A stretch of DNA of 40,889 nt from a virus: positions 1-40,889 of IMG/VR virus record IMGVR_UViG_3300036816_000036. One strand, 5' to 3'. Shown piece by piece: positions 6,596 to 15,241 of this stretch. Position 1 is the first letter of the stretch; each line of letters begins with the position of its first letter. The notes under the pieces are model-generated. The model was given only the letters and a program-made list of their open reading frames with translations, was not told where the DNA came from and did no database searches. A program made the position numbers and the translations under genes.

Positions 6596-6922
6596 ATGGC
6601 CGTTTTGCCGGACGCAGCACCACAGTTCGATACGACCGACCAGTCTGGGACCACGACCCAGTTCTCGGGCACGGTCGGCACGAGCGTGATCTCGCTTCCG
6701 GCATCGGCCGGCGCGCTCATCGACGAGGTCGTGATCCAATGCTCGACCGACCAGCTGATCTCGAATCGGCTTTCGGTCTCCTTTGACGGGGGCACCAACT
6801 ACACGAAGCTGGTGCCCGGCCAGGCGATTTATTGGGAGCCGCGAGGCCAAACCCAGGTGAAGTTGCTCGGCAACGTCGCAGGCGTCCTCTACGAGGTCAC
6901 GATGAACCGGGGCCAGAACTGA
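6596..6922 (+). CDS. Putative small virion protein (108 aa)
   Basis: It begins MAVLPDA, echoing the preceding gene, and is beta-rich (SVSFDGGTNYTKLVPGQAIYWEP). The pattern of 'RLSVSFDGGTNYxxL' followed by GQ is typical of small phage structural or head-fibre proteins. The stop (TGA) overlaps the ATG of the glycine-rich fibre by one base, linking the two. Function inferred. Confidence 0.6.
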   Translation: MAVLPDAAPQFDTTDQSGTTTQFSGTVGTSVISLPASAGALIDEVVIQCSTDQLISNRLSVSFDGGTNYTKLVPGQAIYWEPRGQTQVKLLGNVAGVLYEVTMNRGQN

Positions 6923-7938
6923 TGAGTGGGTTCATCACCAACCGCCAGTTCGCCAAGACGACCCCGTTCGACAACTCGACGAACGGATTCCTCGCGACCG
7001 ACGTCCAGGCCGCCATCGAAGAAATTATCCAGACCGGTGGGTCGCTTACTTTCTTCGGCGACGGCTCGGATGGCGACGTCTCGCTCTCGAGCGGGACCGT
7101 CACGCTGGTGCGCCCGATGTTTTACAACAACCTGACGCTGACGGGGACCGCGGTGCTGAACACCGGCGGCTTTCCGCTGTACGTGAAGGGGACGCTGACG
7201 ATATCCGGAACGGCGTCCATCGTGCGCACGCCAAACGCTGGCGGAGCGGGCTCCGGGCAGACCGCAGGCGCCGGTGCCGCGGTGCTGACCGGCACCAACA
7301 CGGGAAACGGGCTTGCCGGCCAATCGGGTGCAACGGGTGCCGCAGGCGGGCTTGGAGGCTCTTCAGGGGTGCCCGGCATCGCTGCGGGTTCGGCCAGCGG
7401 ATACGGCGGGGCCGGCGGCGCCTCTGGTGCGGCTGGTTCCGGAACCGCCGGAGCGGCCGGCACTTACACCTACCTTCCGGAGCGCGTGGTTCGACATGAC
7501 CACCTGTACGCCCTGGCTTATAAAAGCGGTGGTCAGGGCGGAGCCGGGGGAGCCGGCGGCCCTGCTTCCGCGCTCGGGACTGGAGGCGGCGGCGGGGGTG
7601 GCGGTTCGGGGGGCGGCCCCGTCCTGATCTTCGCGAACAAACTAAACAACACCAGTTCACTCGGCATCCTCTCTCGAGGGGGCGCGGGCGGCGCAGGCGG
7701 CGCGGCCACGGCTGGGAACAGCACCGGTGGGGGCGGCGGCGGGGGCGGTGGAGGCGGAAGCATCTGGATGGCCTGCTTCAGCATCACCGCGATCGGCGTT
7801 CTCAGCGTAACCGGAGGTGCGGGCGCTGCCGGGGGCGCGGGATCCGGGACGGGTTCAACGGGCAGCGCAGGCTCCGCGGGATCGACCGGCCACACGCAGG
7901 TTTACTCCTTCCAGGGTAACCTCTGGACGGTGACATGA
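6922..7938 (+). CDS. Glycine-rich fibre/adhesin (338 aa)
   Basis: I chose the ATG at 6922, overlapping the previous stop; longer versions run back into the neighbouring gene. Residues about 20-34 (NGFLATDVQAAIEEI) are a common phage tail-fibre segment. From about residue 100 onward come long glycine-rich tracts (GGAGGAGGPAS, eight consecutive Gly before SGGG, and eleven consecutive Gly), with hydrophobic strands between (GPVLIFANKL, SIWMACFSITAIGVLSV). Such polyglycine-rich architecture recalls the polyglycine-II sandwich of gp38-type receptor-binding adhesins. The short C-terminal motif HTQVYSFQGNLWTVT probably packs against the core. Likely receptor binding. Confidence 0.75.
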   Translation: MSGFITNRQFAKTTPFDNSTNGFLATDVQAAIEEIIQTGGSLTFFGDGSDGDVSLSSGTVTLVRPMFYNNLTLTGTAVLNTGGFPLYVKGTLTISGTASIVRTPNAGGAGSGQTAGAGAAVLTGTNTGNGLAGQSGATGAAGGLGGSSGVPGIAAGSASGYGGAGGASGAAGSGTAGAAGTYTYLPERVVRHDHLYALAYKSGGQGGAGGAGGPASALGTGGGGGGGGSGGGPVLIFANKLNNTSSLGILSRGGAGGAGGAATAGNSTGGGGGGGGGGGSIWMACFSITAIGVLSVTGGAGAAGGAGSGTGSTGSAGSAGSTGHTQVYSFQGNLWTVT

Positions 7939-8261
7939 GCCAATCCCGCGAGATCTTCGACTACCGCGGGCAAATCATCGGCATGCTCACGCTCCCGGAC
8001 GGGACAAGCGAGGCAACATGGCAGGAGCATCTCTCGGTCTTTCGCATCCCTCCGCCAAGCCCCGAGCCTCCGCCTCCCCCGCCCGACCCGCAGGCGGCGA
8101 GCTTGGCAGCGGCCATCGCCCAGGCCAAGGACTTGATCCTCGGGAAAGCCTGGGAGGACCTCAACTCAACCGAGCGTAAGATCATTGTTGCCTGCGAGCT
8201 GAGCCAGGACGACATCGATTGGCTGCTCGCCACCTACCCTCCTCAAAACATCTCCCCGTAG
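7935..8261 (+). CDS. Fibre-associated protein with polyproline linker (108 aa)
   Basis: ATGA overlap with the fibre gene. The N-terminus (FDYRGQIIGMLTLPDGTSEATW) is followed by a polyproline stretch (PPPSPEPPPPPPDP) and a helical C-terminal domain. Small genes directly after fibre genes are often fibre assembly proteins; the gene at 27985 occupies the same position after the second fibre. No sequence family recognised. Confidence 0.6.
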   Translation: MSQSREIFDYRGQIIGMLTLPDGTSEATWQEHLSVFRIPPPSPEPPPPPPDPQAASLAAAIAQAKDLILGKAWEDLNSTERKIIVACELSQDDIDWLLATYPPQNISP

Positions 8262-8271
8262 GCGAAGGCAT

Positions 8272-8691
8272 ATGTCTGGTGAGCCGAAGAAGAAGCGTAG
8301 TCGCGTGCCCACCGGAAAAAAGCGGGGACGGCCGCGCATCGAGCTTACTGAAAAGCAGCTGGACGAGCTTAAGACACTTGCCGGGATGCACTGCACAAAC
8401 GAGGAGATCGCACAATTTTTTGGGATGTCGACCGACACGCTCACGGCGAATTTTGCGGAGCCGCTCGCCTTAGGAAAAGCCAGGGGAAAAATCAGCCTTC
8501 GACGGTCGCTTTGGGGGTCTGCGAACAAGGGCAGCGTGCGCGCGCAGATCTGGCTGTCGAAGCAACACCTGGGCATGAGCGAGAAGGTCGTCCAGACCGT
8601 CGATCTGCCGCCCGACCCCGACGTTCACTACCACGTTGAATGGGGCGCTGGTCCCGTCGAAAAGCCCGGGGCTGACGACGACGATGAGTAA
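8272..8691 (+). CDS. terS: Terminase small subunit
   Basis: The 139-aa protein has a basic N-terminal tail (KKKRSRVPTGKKRGRPR, with an AT-hook-like RGRPR). An HTH follows at about residues 42-62 (CTNEEIAQFFGMSTDTLTAN), then a helical oligomerisation segment and an acidic C-terminus (GADDDDE). TerS recognises the packaging site and regulates the large subunit. It lies directly upstream of, and overlaps, the large subunit gene, which is the usual arrangement. Confidence 0.88.
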   Translation: MSGEPKKKRSRVPTGKKRGRPRIELTEKQLDELKTLAGMHCTNEEIAQFFGMSTDTLTANFAEPLALGKARGKISLRRSLWGSANKGSVRAQIWLSKQHLGMSEKVVQTVDLPPDPDVHYHVEWGAGPVEKPGADDDDE

Positions 8692-10072
8692 CACGGCGGT
8701 CGCACTACGAGCGAATCATTCGCACGCAGCCCCGGCGCGGATCGACCGCACGCTTCATCTTTACCAGCCGCACGCTCTCCAGAAGGCGCTCCATGAGGCG
8801 ACCAGCCGCTACATCGTGGCGGCCTGGGGCCGGCAGTCCGGCAAGAGCACGTGGGCGGTAAACCACCTGGTGTTCCAGGCCTGGGTGCGTCCGAAGACCC
8901 GTTACTGGTTCGTCAGCCCCACGTACTCGCAGGCGCTCCAGCAGTACCGGCGCGCGGTCGGCATGCTCTTCAACTGCAACGGGGTGCTGGTTAAGAAGAA
9001 CCAGACGGAGCTGCGCATCAAATTGATGAACCAGTCGGAGATCCGCTGGGTGTCGGGGCAAACTTACCAGCGGCTGCGTGGCGAAACGCTACACGGCGCC
9101 GTGCTGGATGAAGTGCGGGATCTGCCCGACGAGCTTTGGGCCATGGTCATCAAGCCCATGCTCGCCACCACGCGCGGTTGGGCGGCCTTTATCAGCACGC
9201 CGAACGGCTTCGACCGCTTCTTCGAATTCTACGAGCGCGCGAAGGCCTCGAAGACTCAGAAATGGATCTCCTTCAACGCACCGTCGACGTGCTCCCCCTA
9301 TTTTTCCCAGGAGGAATTCGATGAAGCCCGGGAGGAGATGTCGGAGCCCATCTTCGCTCAAGAGATCCTGGCTGAATTTCGGGACCTGACCGCCGGTAAG
9401 GCGTACATTGGGTTCAACGAGAAGAACCGAGTCGACTTCAACCCGTTCCGCATCGACCTCTCCGCCGACCCGCACGCCGCACTCCCGATCGTGCTGGCCA
9501 TGGACTTCAACCTCTCGCCCATGTGCTGGACGCTTGGCCAAACAAAGGTCGGTGAGTTCTATTGGTTCGACGAAATTTACCTTGAGAACAGCCACACGCA
9601 GGAAGCCTCGAAGGTGCTGGTCGAAAAGCTCGAGGCCCTTCGCGCCAAAAAGTACAATGTGGATGTCATCATCGTTGGCGATGCAACCGGCAAAGCTGGT
9701 CAGCGCGCCGCGGCCGGCAAGTCCGACTACGACATCGTGAAGACGGCGCTGCGCGAGGCTGGCTTCCGCTTCGACGACCGCACGCCCGACTCGAACCCTC
9801 CGGTAAAGGACCGGGTAAACAACGTCAATCGCCTGCTTAAAGCCTTCGATGGCAGCGCGCGCATGTTCATCAATCCCGAGGGCTGCCCGCAGCTCATCAA
9901 GGATTTGCAGCGCGTGGTGTGGAAGAGCTCCTCTTACGCGCTGCTCGATCAGACGGGCAAAAACAAGACGCGTACCCACGCCTCAGATGGAATTGGTTAT
10001 GCCGCCTGGGTCTTGTGCCCCGTCACCATGCCCGGTAACGTGGGCCGAGTACGAGTCATTCATAGGGGGTAG
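8684..10072 (+). CDS. terL: Terminase large subunit
   Basis: 462 aa from the ATG at 8684, which overlaps terS. ATPase motifs: Walker A GRQSGKST (residues 49-56), Walker B AVLDE (139-143, catalytic E143) and the coupling motif STPNG (171-175). RNase H-like nuclease residues: D274 in LAMDFN, D333 in VGDATG and D435 in HASDGIGYA. Both domains are intact, so the enzyme should both drive DNA into the prohead and cut it. A gtaGG-rich leader for the next gene follows closely. Confidence 0.96.
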   Translation: MSNTAVALRANHSHAAPARIDRTLHLYQPHALQKALHEATSRYIVAAWGRQSGKSTWAVNHLVFQAWVRPKTRYWFVSPTYSQALQQYRRAVGMLFNCNGVLVKKNQTELRIKLMNQSEIRWVSGQTYQRLRGETLHGAVLDEVRDLPDELWAMVIKPMLATTRGWAAFISTPNGFDRFFEFYERAKASKTQKWISFNAPSTCSPYFSQEEFDEAREEMSEPIFAQEILAEFRDLTAGKAYIGFNEKNRVDFNPFRIDLSADPHAALPIVLAMDFNLSPMCWTLGQTKVGEFYWFDEIYLENSHTQEASKVLVEKLEALRAKKYNVDVIIVGDATGKAGQRAAAGKSDYDIVKTALREAGFRFDDRTPDSNPPVKDRVNNVNRLLKAFDGSARMFINPEGCPQLIKDLQRVVWKSSSYALLDQTGKNKTRTHASDGIGYAAWVLCPVTMPGNVGRVRVIHRG

Positions 10073-10074
10073 GT

Positions 10075-11190
10075 TTGAAGAAGCAGGGGTTCAATGCGGT
10101 TCCGGCATACCGCCGGTTCATCGGTCAGCGCGATCTGGCGCTCGAGAAGCTGCTCCAGAACACCCAAATGCGCATCACCGAGTTCACCCAAGACGCCTTC
10201 GCGATGATGCTCTCGACCGTGCTGCGCGATTATCCGAGCCTTCTCAAACAAAAGCACATGGGTCGCGTACCCGATCTGCGCAACGTGGACCATGCGCTGA
10301 TGCCGGTCGTCAGCGGTTCGGCCTGGACCGTCGGCTCGATGACCGCCACTTTAAGACGCAACGCGTACATGCTGGCCAACGCCGGCGAGGCCGAGGCGAT
10401 GGCGCGGGCGGGGCTCCCGCGCGCGCGCACGCACATCACCAAAGCGGACCTCGCTAAGGCCGCTAACCGGGAGATGAAGCAGGGCGCATCCTTGCAGGAC
10501 AAGATTCGAATCTCCTACAACCGGGTCCGGCGTTCGCTCATGGATGCCCTCGAGGTCAGTCTCAGTCTCGAGGAGTCGGTCGGCGAGGCCGGGCTCCGCC
10601 TCTTCAGAGCGCTGCCCAAGCGCAAGTTCCTCCCGAAGACCGACAAACCAACCGATGTTTTGAAGCCGGTTCGCGCGCAGGAGGCCGACAAGAAGCAGGC
10701 CGAGGAACCGGTCGCATCGCTCTCGCTGACCTTTGTTGATGAGGACGACTGGAGCGAGCTGCTCGACGCTTACAAACAAGATTTCGTTCCCAAGTTCCGC
10801 GGCCCCGAGAACGTGATCGGCACCCAAACAATCCATGGCGAGGTCCGAAACGTGTATGCTTGGGAGCTCGAGCGTGACGTGACGCAGGCGTTCGTTGAAG
10901 ATGTTCGGGCTGGCCAAATTGACGCAGCCAAACAAAATGGCATAATCGATTTCGTCTGGGTGGCGGTTTTGGATGACCGCACCGGGGAGTTTGACCGGTG
11001 GGCAGATGGGAAGCTCACAAGCGAGATCAGGGCAGCGATCGACTCGGGCAAAGCTCCCGACTCGGAGTTTCAGTCTGAGGTGCCACCTGCGCACTTCAAC
11101 TGTCGCTGCAACCTGGCTCCCGCGACGGCCGATCTTCCTGAACCACCTGATGATGGTGCGGGGGATTTTGACGCTTGGCTAAGAAGTTAG
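10075..11190 (+). CDS. Minor head / head morphogenesis protein (SPP1 gp7 / Mu F-like)
   Basis: 371 aa from a TTG at 10075 behind AGGGGGT. The C-terminal end carries HFNCRC (residues 340-345), the Cys-containing signature of the SPP1 gp7/Mu gpF minor head family, preceded by VWVAVLDDRTGEFDRWADGK. The N-terminal two thirds is helical. The protein is expected to bind the portal/capsid interior. Here it precedes the portal gene, whereas portal usually comes first. Confidence 0.82.
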   Translation: MKKQGFNAVPAYRRFIGQRDLALEKLLQNTQMRITEFTQDAFAMMLSTVLRDYPSLLKQKHMGRVPDLRNVDHALMPVVSGSAWTVGSMTATLRRNAYMLANAGEAEAMARAGLPRARTHITKADLAKAANREMKQGASLQDKIRISYNRVRRSLMDALEVSLSLEESVGEAGLRLFRALPKRKFLPKTDKPTDVLKPVRAQEADKKQAEEPVASLSLTFVDEDDWSELLDAYKQDFVPKFRGPENVIGTQTIHGEVRNVYAWELERDVTQAFVEDVRAGQIDAAKQNGIIDFVWVAVLDDRTGEFDRWADGKLTSEIRAAIDSGKAPDSEFQSEVPPAHFNCRCNLAPATADLPEPPDDGAGDFDAWLRS

Positions 11191-13028
11191 TTCCAACCGA
11201 AGGACAAACGCCAAGCGTGGTGATCCCTACGATCGACCACTCCGACGAACAACAAACCAAATCACGCCTAGCTCATGCGCGCACGCTCGGCGCCAAGCTC
11301 AAGTTCGACCATGAGACCTACGAGGTCGATTCCAGCTTTCAGGAATCGGATCTAAGCAGCCCCGACAGCCTCCACACCACAAGCGAGCTGCGCGCCTTCG
11401 TCGAGAAGAACGAGAACATCCAGATCGACGGCACCTTCCTAAACATCGACGCTAAGGGCAAGCTCACGCGCGCGCGCCTGGGCGGCCGCCAATCCTTCCT
11501 CGAGAAGATGGCCGCAGGCGAGAAGCTGGGCTCGCGCATGCGCGAGGACTACTTCGGAATGAACGGCCGCAACGAGGAGTTCTTTGGCGACCTCGTGGGC
11601 CAGGAAACGATCTCGCTCATGGGCGGCCCGTTCCATAAGCAGCTCTACATGCAGGACTACCTGCGGATGAACGGCGCGTGCTTCTTCGCCTACCACCACG
11701 ACCCCATGGCTAGACGTGCAACCGAGATCATGCGCGACTTCACGCTGGGGCGCGGCTACCGGATCGACTGCGACAACCAAGCGGGCCAGGCGCTGATCCG
11801 CGCATTCGAGGAGGTGAACAACCTCCCCGAGCTGATGGACTACTTCGCGCTGGAGCTCTCGGCCTACGGCGAAACGTTGATCTGGCAGCTGCCTGGCAAC
11901 GCAACCCACATCGGCCAGCAGCTGCGTCCAGGCGAATCCGTGCCCCGTGGGCTGATACCGCGCTTCAGGCTCGTCGACCCCTCCTGCATCTGGGAGATCG
12001 TCACCTACCCCGAGGACATCCAGCGCAAGCTCTTTTACCAGTGGGTTTCGTCCACGCAGTACCAGACCTATACCGGCGTTGACCCATCGAGCGGCCAGCA
12101 GGTTCAGACCTCGAAGTTCATCTTCCAGCAGATCCCCGCGGACGAGATGATGCACTTCAAGGTGAACAGCGTCTCGAACGAGAAGCGCGGCCGAAGCGAT
12201 CTTTTCCCGGCCCTGGGCTACATGCGCAGGCTCCGCGACTCGGTCAACTACGCCGTGATCTCGCTCCAGAAACAAGCCGCCTGGAGCCTCGACGTTGAGA
12301 TCGACGGCAGCCAGGAGGACATCGACGCCTACGTCGAGGCCCAAAGGGCGATGGGGACGATCCCGCCGGCTGGCTCGGAGTGGGTGCATTCGAAGGCCGT
12401 GCAGCGCAAGTACCTCTCAAACGAGGCCGGGCGCGCGGGCAGCTCGGAAGCGCTCGACTGGTCGCTGTCCATGATCGCTGCCGCGACGGGGATCCCGCTT
12501 CAATATTTTGGCACGCACCTCTCGAACAGCGGCACGCGCGCAAGCGCCTTGGTGTCGACCGAGCCGGTGGCAAAGAAGTTTGAGCGGCGGCAGCTGGTCT
12601 ACAAGGTGGCGATCGAGCAGATGATCCGCCGCCTCTTCCGGTCCTTTGGCATTCCCGAAGACACCGAGATCGAGGTCACGTTCCCCGACATCGTCACCCA
12701 GGACCGCGCGCAGAAGCTGAAGGATTTGGCGGGCGCGCAGTTCAACGGCTGGATCTCGCGGCGGCGCGCGGCCGAGATCGCGGCCAAGGAGCTTGGCATC
12801 TCGAAGTTCGACTACGAGAAGGAGCTCCTCGAGATCAGCGCGGAGTCGTCCGACGCCTTTGCCAAAGAGACCCAGACGAACCCGCTCACCACGCCCGGCA
12901 TTGACGCAGAGTCGACGGCTAACAGCGAGTTCGGCGGCGGGGGCTCGGCACTCCAGAACTCCCAGAACAGCGGCGGCATGAGCTCTGGCGAGCGCAAGGA
13001 GGCCACCAATGAAGATCGATCCCTCTAA
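11175..13028 (+). CDS. Portal protein
   Basis: 617 aa from a TTG overlapping the previous gene by 16 bases. The middle contains features of portal proteins: MTDFTLG-like MRDFTLGRGYRIDCDN, a beta-hairpin region with DEMMHFKVNSVSNEKRGRSDL, and the long stem helix region ALGYMRRLRDSVNYAVIS. The C-terminus is disordered and Gly/Ser-rich. The protein forms the dodecameric ring through which terminase loads DNA. Its position after terL and a minor head gene supports the call. Confidence 0.9.
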   Translation: MAKKLVPTEGQTPSVVIPTIDHSDEQQTKSRLAHARTLGAKLKFDHETYEVDSSFQESDLSSPDSLHTTSELRAFVEKNENIQIDGTFLNIDAKGKLTRARLGGRQSFLEKMAAGEKLGSRMREDYFGMNGRNEEFFGDLVGQETISLMGGPFHKQLYMQDYLRMNGACFFAYHHDPMARRATEIMRDFTLGRGYRIDCDNQAGQALIRAFEEVNNLPELMDYFALELSAYGETLIWQLPGNATHIGQQLRPGESVPRGLIPRFRLVDPSCIWEIVTYPEDIQRKLFYQWVSSTQYQTYTGVDPSSGQQVQTSKFIFQQIPADEMMHFKVNSVSNEKRGRSDLFPALGYMRRLRDSVNYAVISLQKQAAWSLDVEIDGSQEDIDAYVEAQRAMGTIPPAGSEWVHSKAVQRKYLSNEAGRAGSSEALDWSLSMIAAATGIPLQYFGTHLSNSGTRASALVSTEPVAKKFERRQLVYKVAIEQMIRRLFRSFGIPEDTEIEVTFPDIVTQDRAQKLKDLAGAQFNGWISRRRAAEIAAKELGISKFDYEKELLEISAESSDAFAKETQTNPLTTPGIDAESTANSEFGGGGSALQNSQNSGGMSSGERKEATNEDRSL

Positions 13029-13434
13029 CATCAAGTGGACGAAGGTGGCCGAGGCCAACTCCGTCGAGGAGCTCGCGGCGGACCCCAAAAAATATGGGCT
13101 GCCCACGCCCGCTGAGTTCCGGAAAAACATCGACCAGTGGCGCAACATCATGGCCGGCCGCACGAGCTCCGAGCACCTGTTCGAGAGCGTCGACCGCGGC
13201 TCGCTGATCCTAGGCCGCCAGATCACCAAGTACCGCTTCTTCGTTGAGGGCTACGAGGTGAAGAGCAACGAGCGCGCGCAGGCGTTGGTCAACCAGATGG
13301 GCATCAAGGATCTGGAGATCTACCCCGAGACGGTTTCGATCGGCGGGGGCCTGGGCGAAATGCACGTTCATTTTTGCAGTAAGTCGAAGCGAGCACGGAG
13401 GATGCTGAATGCGGCGATCAACGCAGCGCACTAA
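13009..13434 (+). CDS. Hypothetical head-module protein (141 aa)
   Basis: A strong AAGGAGG precedes the ATG at 13009, inside the end of the portal gene. The product is soluble and alpha/beta (IKWTKVAEANSVEELAADP, ITKYRFFVEGYEVKSNERAQ). It lies between portal and protease, where small accessory head genes are common. No family recognised. Confidence 0.65.
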   Translation: MKIDPSNIKWTKVAEANSVEELAADPKKYGLPTPAEFRKNIDQWRNIMAGRTSSEHLFESVDRGSLILGRQITKYRFFVEGYEVKSNERAQALVNQMGIKDLEIYPETVSIGGGLGEMHVHFCSKSKRARRMLNAAINAAH

Positions 13435-15208
13435 ACCTGATGTGCTTGGGAATTGGTTCTGGGCCTCGGCGGTCACCGCAAGGGGCAAGCTGCGCGAAAG
13501 CGTGGAGGCGGGGGGGGAGGGGAACCCATCTCCTTCTGACGTGGTAGCCGGAAAGCAAGGTTTTAACCCGCCCGCCCCCGTCGAGAACCCAGATGCCGAA
13601 CTTCAGGATCTGCTGTTGCAAAATGCGAACCTAACGGCCGGCGCATTTTTACAGCTGCTCAAGTCGAGGGGGTTCACCTTTGCCAAGACGCCTGAACCGG
13701 CTCCTGCTCCAGCGACGGCTCCTCTGCGCGATGGCGCTGAGCCTGGGCCTGGCCCTGCGCCGACCGAAGCCGACACTGCGTCTGGCCACCCTCATGCCTT
13801 CCGCCCGCGTGAGTCCTGCCACTTCAAATCCCACTTCATCGAGAGCGCGATGTCCGACAACGGCATCGGCGCCACCCGCTTCAGAGCCGTGCTGCTGGAA
13901 GAGGGCCTCGGGAATTTTCGCGATGGCTACTACTACTCCAAGGAAGCCCTGAAGAGCGGCGTGTTCGTCTTCGAGGGCAAGAAGATCTACGCGGACCACC
14001 CGTCGCGCACCGAAGAGGATGACCGCCCGGAGCGCAGCGTGCGCGACGTGCTGGGCTACTTCGAGCACTGCGCCTACCAGGAATCGGAGGACGGCCGCGG
14101 CCAACTCGTGGCCGACGTCTGCGTGCTCCCCGATCGCCCGTACGACTGGGCGCGCGCGCTCATGCGCGAGTCGGTTGAGTACACGAAGAAGCATCCGGAC
14201 AAATCGCTCGTTGGCCTTTCGATCAACGCCAACGGCGATGCCGATCAGATGGCCATCGAGGAATTCATCACCAACGGAATGGCGCCGCCCTCGGCCATGC
14301 CCAAGGTTCGCGAGGCGCAGGCGCAAGGCCTGATCGCCGTGAAGATCGTGAAGTCGTTTTTTGAAGCCGTGTCGTGCGACATGGTCACCGAGGCGGGCGC
14401 CGGCGGCAAGGTGCTGTCGATCGTCGAATCTTTCAAAGGAAAGGGCATTCCTGCCCTCGAAAACAAGAGTGCTCAAAATAAGGAGAGATCCATGAAGGTC
14501 AAAAAGAACAAAGAATCTGTCGAGGGCGATAACAAGGAAGCGGCCCCGGACGCACCCGCCAAAAAAGATGGTGAAGAGGGCGGCGCGGCCAAAGACGGCG
14601 ACGCGTGCGCAAGCGACAAGGCCATGATCCAGTCGATGCTCGATAAGTACATGGGCAAAGAAGACCATTCCGAGGAAGTCCAATCCCAGGCCACCGAAGC
14701 CTACAAGGCGGCCTGCGAGTCCGGCATGGAGAGCGAGGAGGCCCAAGCTGCTGTCGGCCACTCGATGAAGATGGCGCGCGTGATGAAGCAAGCCGCCGCC
14801 AAAAAAGAAGCCGCCGGATCCGACAAGAAGGACGACGACGCCGAGGCGGACACCAAAGAATCAAGCGACGACTCCAAGAAGGAGCCGGTTAAGGAAGCCG
14901 CGGCCGGCGGCGAGATCGCGCGCCTGAAGGGCGAGAACGCCTCGCTGCGCGAGTCACTGGCCAAGATCGAACTGTCGAGCCACATCGACACGACCCTGGG
15001 CAAATCGGGCCTCCCGCGCGCGGTGACGAAGAAGCTGCTCGAGGGCTCGTACAAGAACAAGGAACACTTTGATCGCGAATTCTCGGCGTTCCAAGAAGGC
15101 TACAAGGCTGCCCGTGGTGAGACGGACGCCTTCGCTTGGTTGGGTCACGAGAAGACCGTGGAATCGAAGAAGTCTAAAGGCTTCGATTTTTCGGACTGCC
15201 TCAAGTGA
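13409..15208 (+). CDS. Prohead protease-scaffold polyprotein
   Basis: 599 aa from the ATG at 13409 (GGAGG at 13397-13401). A Pro/Ala-rich linker (residues ~93-125) precedes a protease-like domain (~130-330). That domain has DHPSRTEEDDRPERSVRD (H197) and SLVGLSINANGD (S271), compatible with the His and Ser of herpes-fold prohead proteases. The C-terminal ~240 residues are highly charged, Lys/Glu/Asp-rich and partly coiled-coil, as expected of a scaffold. The same segment has its own start at 14492. It sits immediately before decoration and capsid genes. The catalytic residue assignment is inference. Confidence 0.8.
   Translation: MRRSTQRTKPDVLGNWFWASAVTARGKLRESVEAGGEGNPSPSDVVAGKQGFNPPAPVENPDAELQDLLLQNANLTAGAFLQLLKSRGFTFAKTPEPAPAPATAPLRDGAEPGPGPAPTEADTASGHPHAFRPRESCHFKSHFIESAMSDNGIGATRFRAVLLEEGLGNFRDGYYYSKEALKSGVFVFEGKKIYADHPSRTEEDDRPERSVRDVLGYFEHCAYQESEDGRGQLVADVCVLPDRPYDWARALMRESVEYTKKHPDKSLVGLSINANGDADQMAIEEFITNGMAPPSAMPKVREAQAQGLIAVKIVKSFFEAVSCDMVTEAGAGGKVLSIVESFKGKGIPALENKSAQNKERSMKVKKNKESVEGDNKEAAPDAPAKKDGEEGGAAKDGDACASDKAMIQSMLDKYMGKEDHSEEVQSQATEAYKAACESGMESEEAQAAVGHSMKMARVMKQAAAKKEAAGSDKKDDDAEADTKESSDDSKKEPVKEAAAGGEIARLKGENASLRESLAKIELSSHIDTTLGKSGLPRAVTKKLLEGSYKNKEHFDREFSAFQEGYKAARGETDAFAWLGHEKTVESKKSKGFDFSDCLK
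14480..14494 (+). promoter_or_regulatory. Internal ribosome-binding site and start for nested scaffold
   Basis: AAGGAGAG (14480-14487) lies inside the protease-scaffold gene, five bases before an in-frame ATG at 14492, the codon for M362. It lies exactly at the junction between the protease domain and the charged scaffold segment. Confidence 0.75.
14492..15208 (+). CDS. Nested scaffold protein, internal in-frame start
   Basis: This in-frame internal start would yield a 238-aa scaffold identical to the C-terminus of the polyprotein. It has a Lys/Glu/Asp/Ala-rich composition, a central helical region (YKAACESGMESEEAQAAVGH) and a C-terminal helix near EIARLKGENASLRESLAKIE, a likely coiled coil. 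The arrangement parallels lambda C/Nu3, where free scaffold is made in excess over the protease fusion from an internal start. The sequence shows the start site; protein production is inferred. Confidence 0.72.
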   Translation: MKVKKNKESVEGDNKEAAPDAPAKKDGEEGGAAKDGDACASDKAMIQSMLDKYMGKEDHSEEVQSQATEAYKAACESGMESEEAQAAVGHSMKMARVMKQAAAKKEAAGSDKKDDDAEADTKESSDDSKKEPVKEAAAGGEIARLKGENASLRESLAKIELSSHIDTTLGKSGLPRAVTKKLLEGSYKNKEHFDREFSAFQEGYKAARGETDAFAWLGHEKTVESKKSKGFDFSDCLK

Positions 15209-15241
15209 CCGTAAAAAAACCCCAACCAAGGAGACAAGAAA

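Noticed and set aside
6098-6850. 250-codon minus-strand frame across two virion genes
   Set aside because: Arg-rich shadow frame spanning two plausible plus-strand genes, with no ribosome-binding site.
11439-12389. Long minus-strand frame opposite the portal gene
   Set aside because: Shadow of a G/C-biased gene: the portal frame has clear family features and correct third-position bias. Similar long shadows opposite 13649-14791, 15780-16805 and 20822-21922 were dropped for the same reason.
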